Origin: Thermoleophilia bacterium
GTDB lineage: Bacteria; Actinomycetota; Thermoleophilia; Gaiellales; Gaiellaceae
Assembly: GCA_013362295.1 (NCBI GenBank)
Contig: JABFWJ010000146.1
Coordinates: 1 to 8,246 of the forward strand
Length of the DNA: 8,246 nt
Direction: 5' to 3'
Position numbers and translations under genes: made by a program. Each line of letters starts with the position of its first letter. The stretch's first letter is position 1. The notes under the pieces were generated by a model. That model had not been told where the DNA came from. It saw only the letters and a program-made list of their open reading frames with translations, and made no database searches. Positions 6,661-8,246 of the stretch are shown here, in pieces.

Positions 6661-6704
6661 CGAATCTGATTCGGCGAAGCCGAACCAGATTCGAGCCGTT
6701 CAGG
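6661..6704 (-). repeat. Palindromic repeat copy 3 (minus orientation), head to head with copy 2
   Basis: Read on the minus strand the hairpin is CGAATCTGGTTCGGC, loop TTC, GCCGAATCAGATTCG (6693 down to 6661): 15 pairs with one G-T wobble on that strand. Its minus-strand upstream flank CCTGAACGGCT (6704-6694) matches CCTGAAGGCT of copy 2, and it contains the TGA stop of the minus-strand kinase. Only GGCGT (6656-6660) separates it from copy 2. Together the two copies also form one long inverted repeat: 6620-6634 pairs with 6683-6697 with one mismatch, and CCTGAA (6614-6619) with TTCAGG (6699-6704). Confidence 0.78.
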
Positions 6705-8133
6705 AGGCGTCGATTTCGTTGATGCGCGCGGTGTTGTAGTCGGCGCCGAGGCGTGTGATCCAGATCAGGTAGTAGCGGTGCGCGCCGCCGCCCGTGATCG
6801 TGTACTGCGTCTGCTGGTCGACCGTCTTCGGCGCGGCGACCGTGACGGGGAACGGGCCGCTCGACGAGTCTCCGGCGCGGATCGAGGCGGTGAACCCGGG
6901 CGTCGAGGTGGCGATGCCGAGCTGGTGCAGCTGCACCGGCCGCTGCGCGTCGAGGACGAGGCCGACGCCCTTCTTGCCGAGGCTCGGCGAGTCGTTGTAG
7001 TGCTCGGTCTCCCAATACGTCGCGCCGCTGCCGTCGGTCGCAAGCTGCGCCTTGTCGTTGTGCTCGCCGCCCGTGCCGAACGGGTCGTAGGCGGTCGAGG
7101 CGACGACGTGCGGCGCCGCTCCGCCCTGGCTGCCGCCGCTCGGCGGGGCCGCGCCGTTGTCGCCGGCGCGGTCGATCAGCACGTACGCGATCACGGCGCC
7201 GACGGCGATCAGAATCGCGAGCGCGAGCACGATCGGCCAGGGATTCGGCCCGCTGCGGCGGGCGCGTGCGGGCCGGCGGCGCGGAAGCGGGGTCGAGACG
7301 AGCGTCCCCTGCGCCTCGGCGAGGTTCACCTGGAGCTCGTGGCAGAAATCCTCCATCGACTGGAAGCGGTCCTCCGGCCGCTTCGCCATCGCGCATCGCA
7401 CCGCCGCGTCGAGGCGCGGCGAGACGTCCGGCCGCTTCTCCCGAACCGAAGGCGGCTCCTCGTTGATGTGGCGCATCGCAACGGCGACGAAGTTCTCCCC
7501 CGGGAACGGGACCTCGTTCGTCAGCAGTTCGTAGAGGACGACGCCCAGCGAGTAGACGTCCGTGTGCTGGTCGACGGGCTGACCCTGCGCCTGCTCGGGC
7601 GCGATGTAGTCGGAGGTGCCGAGCACCGTCCCGGTCTGCGTCATCCCGTGCTTCACGTCCAACGAGCGGGCGATGCCGAAGTCGGTCACCTTTGCCTCGC
7701 CGTCCCCGTTCAGCAGCACGTTCTGCGGCTTGACGTCGCGGTGCACGAGCCCCTGCTGGTGCGCGAACGACAGGCCGCGCGCGACCTGGATCGCGAGCTC
7801 GAGCGCGGTCTCGACCGGCGCCGGTCCACGACGCTCGATCAGCCGCTTCAGGTTCTCTCCCTCGACGTACTCGAAGACGATGAACTGCCGGTTCTCGTGC
7901 TCGCCGCGGTCGATGACCGTGACGATGTTCGGGTGCGACAGCGAGGCGACCGAGCGGGCCTCGTGGCGGAAGCGCTCGACGTACTCGGCGTCCTGCATGT
8001 ACTGCTCGTGCATGAGCTTCAGCGCGACCTTGCGATCGAGCAGGCGATCGTGCGCCCGGTAGACGCTGGACATGCCGCCGGTCCCCACGAGCTCTTCGAG
8101 CTCGTACCGGCCAGAGAGGACTTCGCCGACCAT
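6700..8133 (-). CDS. Transmembrane Ser/Thr protein kinase with an extracytoplasmic discoidin/galactose-binding-like domain
   Basis: A 477-residue Hanks-type kinase. Kinase domain about 10-270: P-loop GTGGMSSV (17-24), Lys39, helix-C Glu58, HRD 131-133 with catalytic Asp133, Asn138, DFG 151-153, activation loop MTQTGT with Thr165/Thr167, and APE 178-180; all catalytic residues are present. A basic linker (RRRPARARRSG, 285-295) precedes one TM helix (about 299-320) and a Gly/Ser/Pro spacer. The outer domain (about 342-477) has YDPFGTGGEHND, ATDGSGATYWET, a GVGLVLD strand and a final INEI, a pattern typical of F5/8 type C-like domains such as the one attached to mycobacterial MviN/MurJ. That suggests binding of a carbohydrate or wall ligand. 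There are no PASTA repeats. ATG 8133 begins at the usual few residues before the P-loop. It follows the aminotransferase by 31 bases on the same strand and converges on the plus-strand operon. Confidence 0.94.
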   Translation of the reverse strand: MVGEVLSGRYELEELVGTGGMSSVYRAHDRLLDRKVALKLMHEQYMQDAEYVERFRHEARSVASLSHPNIVTVIDRGEHENRQFIVFEYVEGENLKRLIERRGPAPVETALELAIQVARGLSFAHQQGLVHRDVKPQNVLLNGDGEAKVTDFGIARSLDVKHGMTQTGTVLGTSDYIAPEQAQGQPVDQHTDVYSLGVVLYELLTNEVPFPGENFVAVAMRHINEEPPSVREKRPDVSPRLDAAVRCAMAKRPEDRFQSMEDFCHELQVNLAEAQGTLVSTPLPRRRPARARRSGPNPWPIVLALAILIAVGAVIAYVLIDRAGDNGAAPPSGGSQGGAAPHVVASTAYDPFGTGGEHNDKAQLATDGSGATYWETEHYNDSPSLGKKGVGLVLDAQRPVQLHQLGIATSTPGFTASIRAGDSSSGPFPVTVAAPKTVDQQTQYTITGGGAHRYYLIWITRLGADYNTARINEIDAS

Positions 8134-8142
8134 GCGAGGGGG

Positions 8143-8170
8143 AGGGTACCCCCGGGCCGTCTGCTTACAA
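8143..8170 (-). promoter_or_regulatory. Candidate promoter for the minus-strand kinase, possibly giving a near-leaderless mRNA
   Basis: On the minus strand a -35-like TTGTAA (8170-8165, overlapping the aminotransferase stop) is followed after 16 bases by a -10-like TACCCT (8148-8143), fitting the actinobacterial TAnnnT pattern. The kinase ATG begins nine bases after the -10 element and no Shine-Dalgarno sequence is visible, as expected for a transcript with a leader of zero to a few bases. The site also contains the palindrome GGGTACCC. Such short matches are common by chance in high-GC DNA, so this is tentative. Confidence 0.35.
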
Positions 8171-8246
8171 CGCGGCCTCGAGGGCGGATTCCCACGCGAG
8201 CAGCGCCTCGTCGAGCTCCGCGTCCGAGATCACGAGCGGGACGAGC
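8165..8246 (-). CDS. C-terminal end of a probable class III (PLP-dependent) aminotransferase (partial)
   Basis: Only the last 26 codons are in the window, ending in TAA at 8167-8165. They read LVPLVISDAELDEALLAWES followed by ALEAAL. The pattern L-x-P-x-x-x-I-S-D-x-E-[LI]-D-E-A-L is the usual last helix of class III aminotransferases such as acetylornithine or 4-aminobutyrate aminotransferases, which use pyridoxal phosphate. No active-site residue is visible, so the substrate cannot be stated. It lies 31 bases upstream of the kinase on the same strand and could be co-transcribed with it. Confidence 0.5.
   Translation of the reverse strand, partial: LVPLVISDAELDEALLAWESALEAAL

Noticed and set aside
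6625..6693. Intrinsic terminators for the two convergent genes
   Set aside because: The hairpins are strong, but neither is followed by a T-run on the relevant strand, and the same hairpin occurs inside ddl where termination would be harmful; kept as repeats.
6116..6739. Plus-strand open frame running through the repeats
   Set aside because: It shadows the hypothetical gene out of frame and stays open only because the palindromes lack stops; it has no domain signal.

Overview
The window is high-GC DNA, almost fully coding, with genes joined by 4-base start/stop overlaps and almost no Shine-Dalgarno sequences. The gene order PP2C-like tail, SEDS glycosyltransferase, class B PBP, PASTA kinase is the actinobacterial pstP-rodA-pbpA-pkn growth-control cluster. 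The ligase gene placed directly after the kinase, and the discoidin-like sensor on the second kinase, lead me to suggest a deep-branching actinobacterium such as Thermoleophilia. That placement is inference from gene order and composition, not from a marker gene.

Plus-strand operon (1-6602): the 3' end of a membrane-anchored protein, probably the PstP-type phosphatase; rodA/ftsW (179-1498); pbpA (1495-2994); pknB with four PASTA repeats (3005-4960); ddl, D-alanine-D-alanine ligase (4957-5994); and an unrecognised 203-residue protein (5991-6602). Functionally, Ddl makes the D-Ala-D-Ala end of the peptidoglycan precursor, RodA polymerises glycan, PbpA cross-links it, and PknB with its phosphatase senses wall fragments and tunes the process by phosphorylation.

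Minus-strand group (8246-6700): the last 26 codons of a probable class III aminotransferase, then a second transmembrane Ser/Thr kinase whose outer domain is discoidin/galactose-binding-like instead of PASTA. A candidate promoter sits between the two. This kinase converges on the plus-strand operon.

The most unusual content is a short palindromic repeat family, core GAATCTGGTT(T)CG / CGA(A)ATCAGATTC, with three copies here. Two lie head to head in the 97-base gap between the convergent genes, like a REP/BIME pair. The third lies in frame inside ddl and encodes about ten residues with codons unlike the rest of the gene. The upstream flanks of the copies also match, so the unit is at least about 53 bases. 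It resembles a protein-coding palindromic element of the Rickettsia RPE type, in an unrelated lineage.
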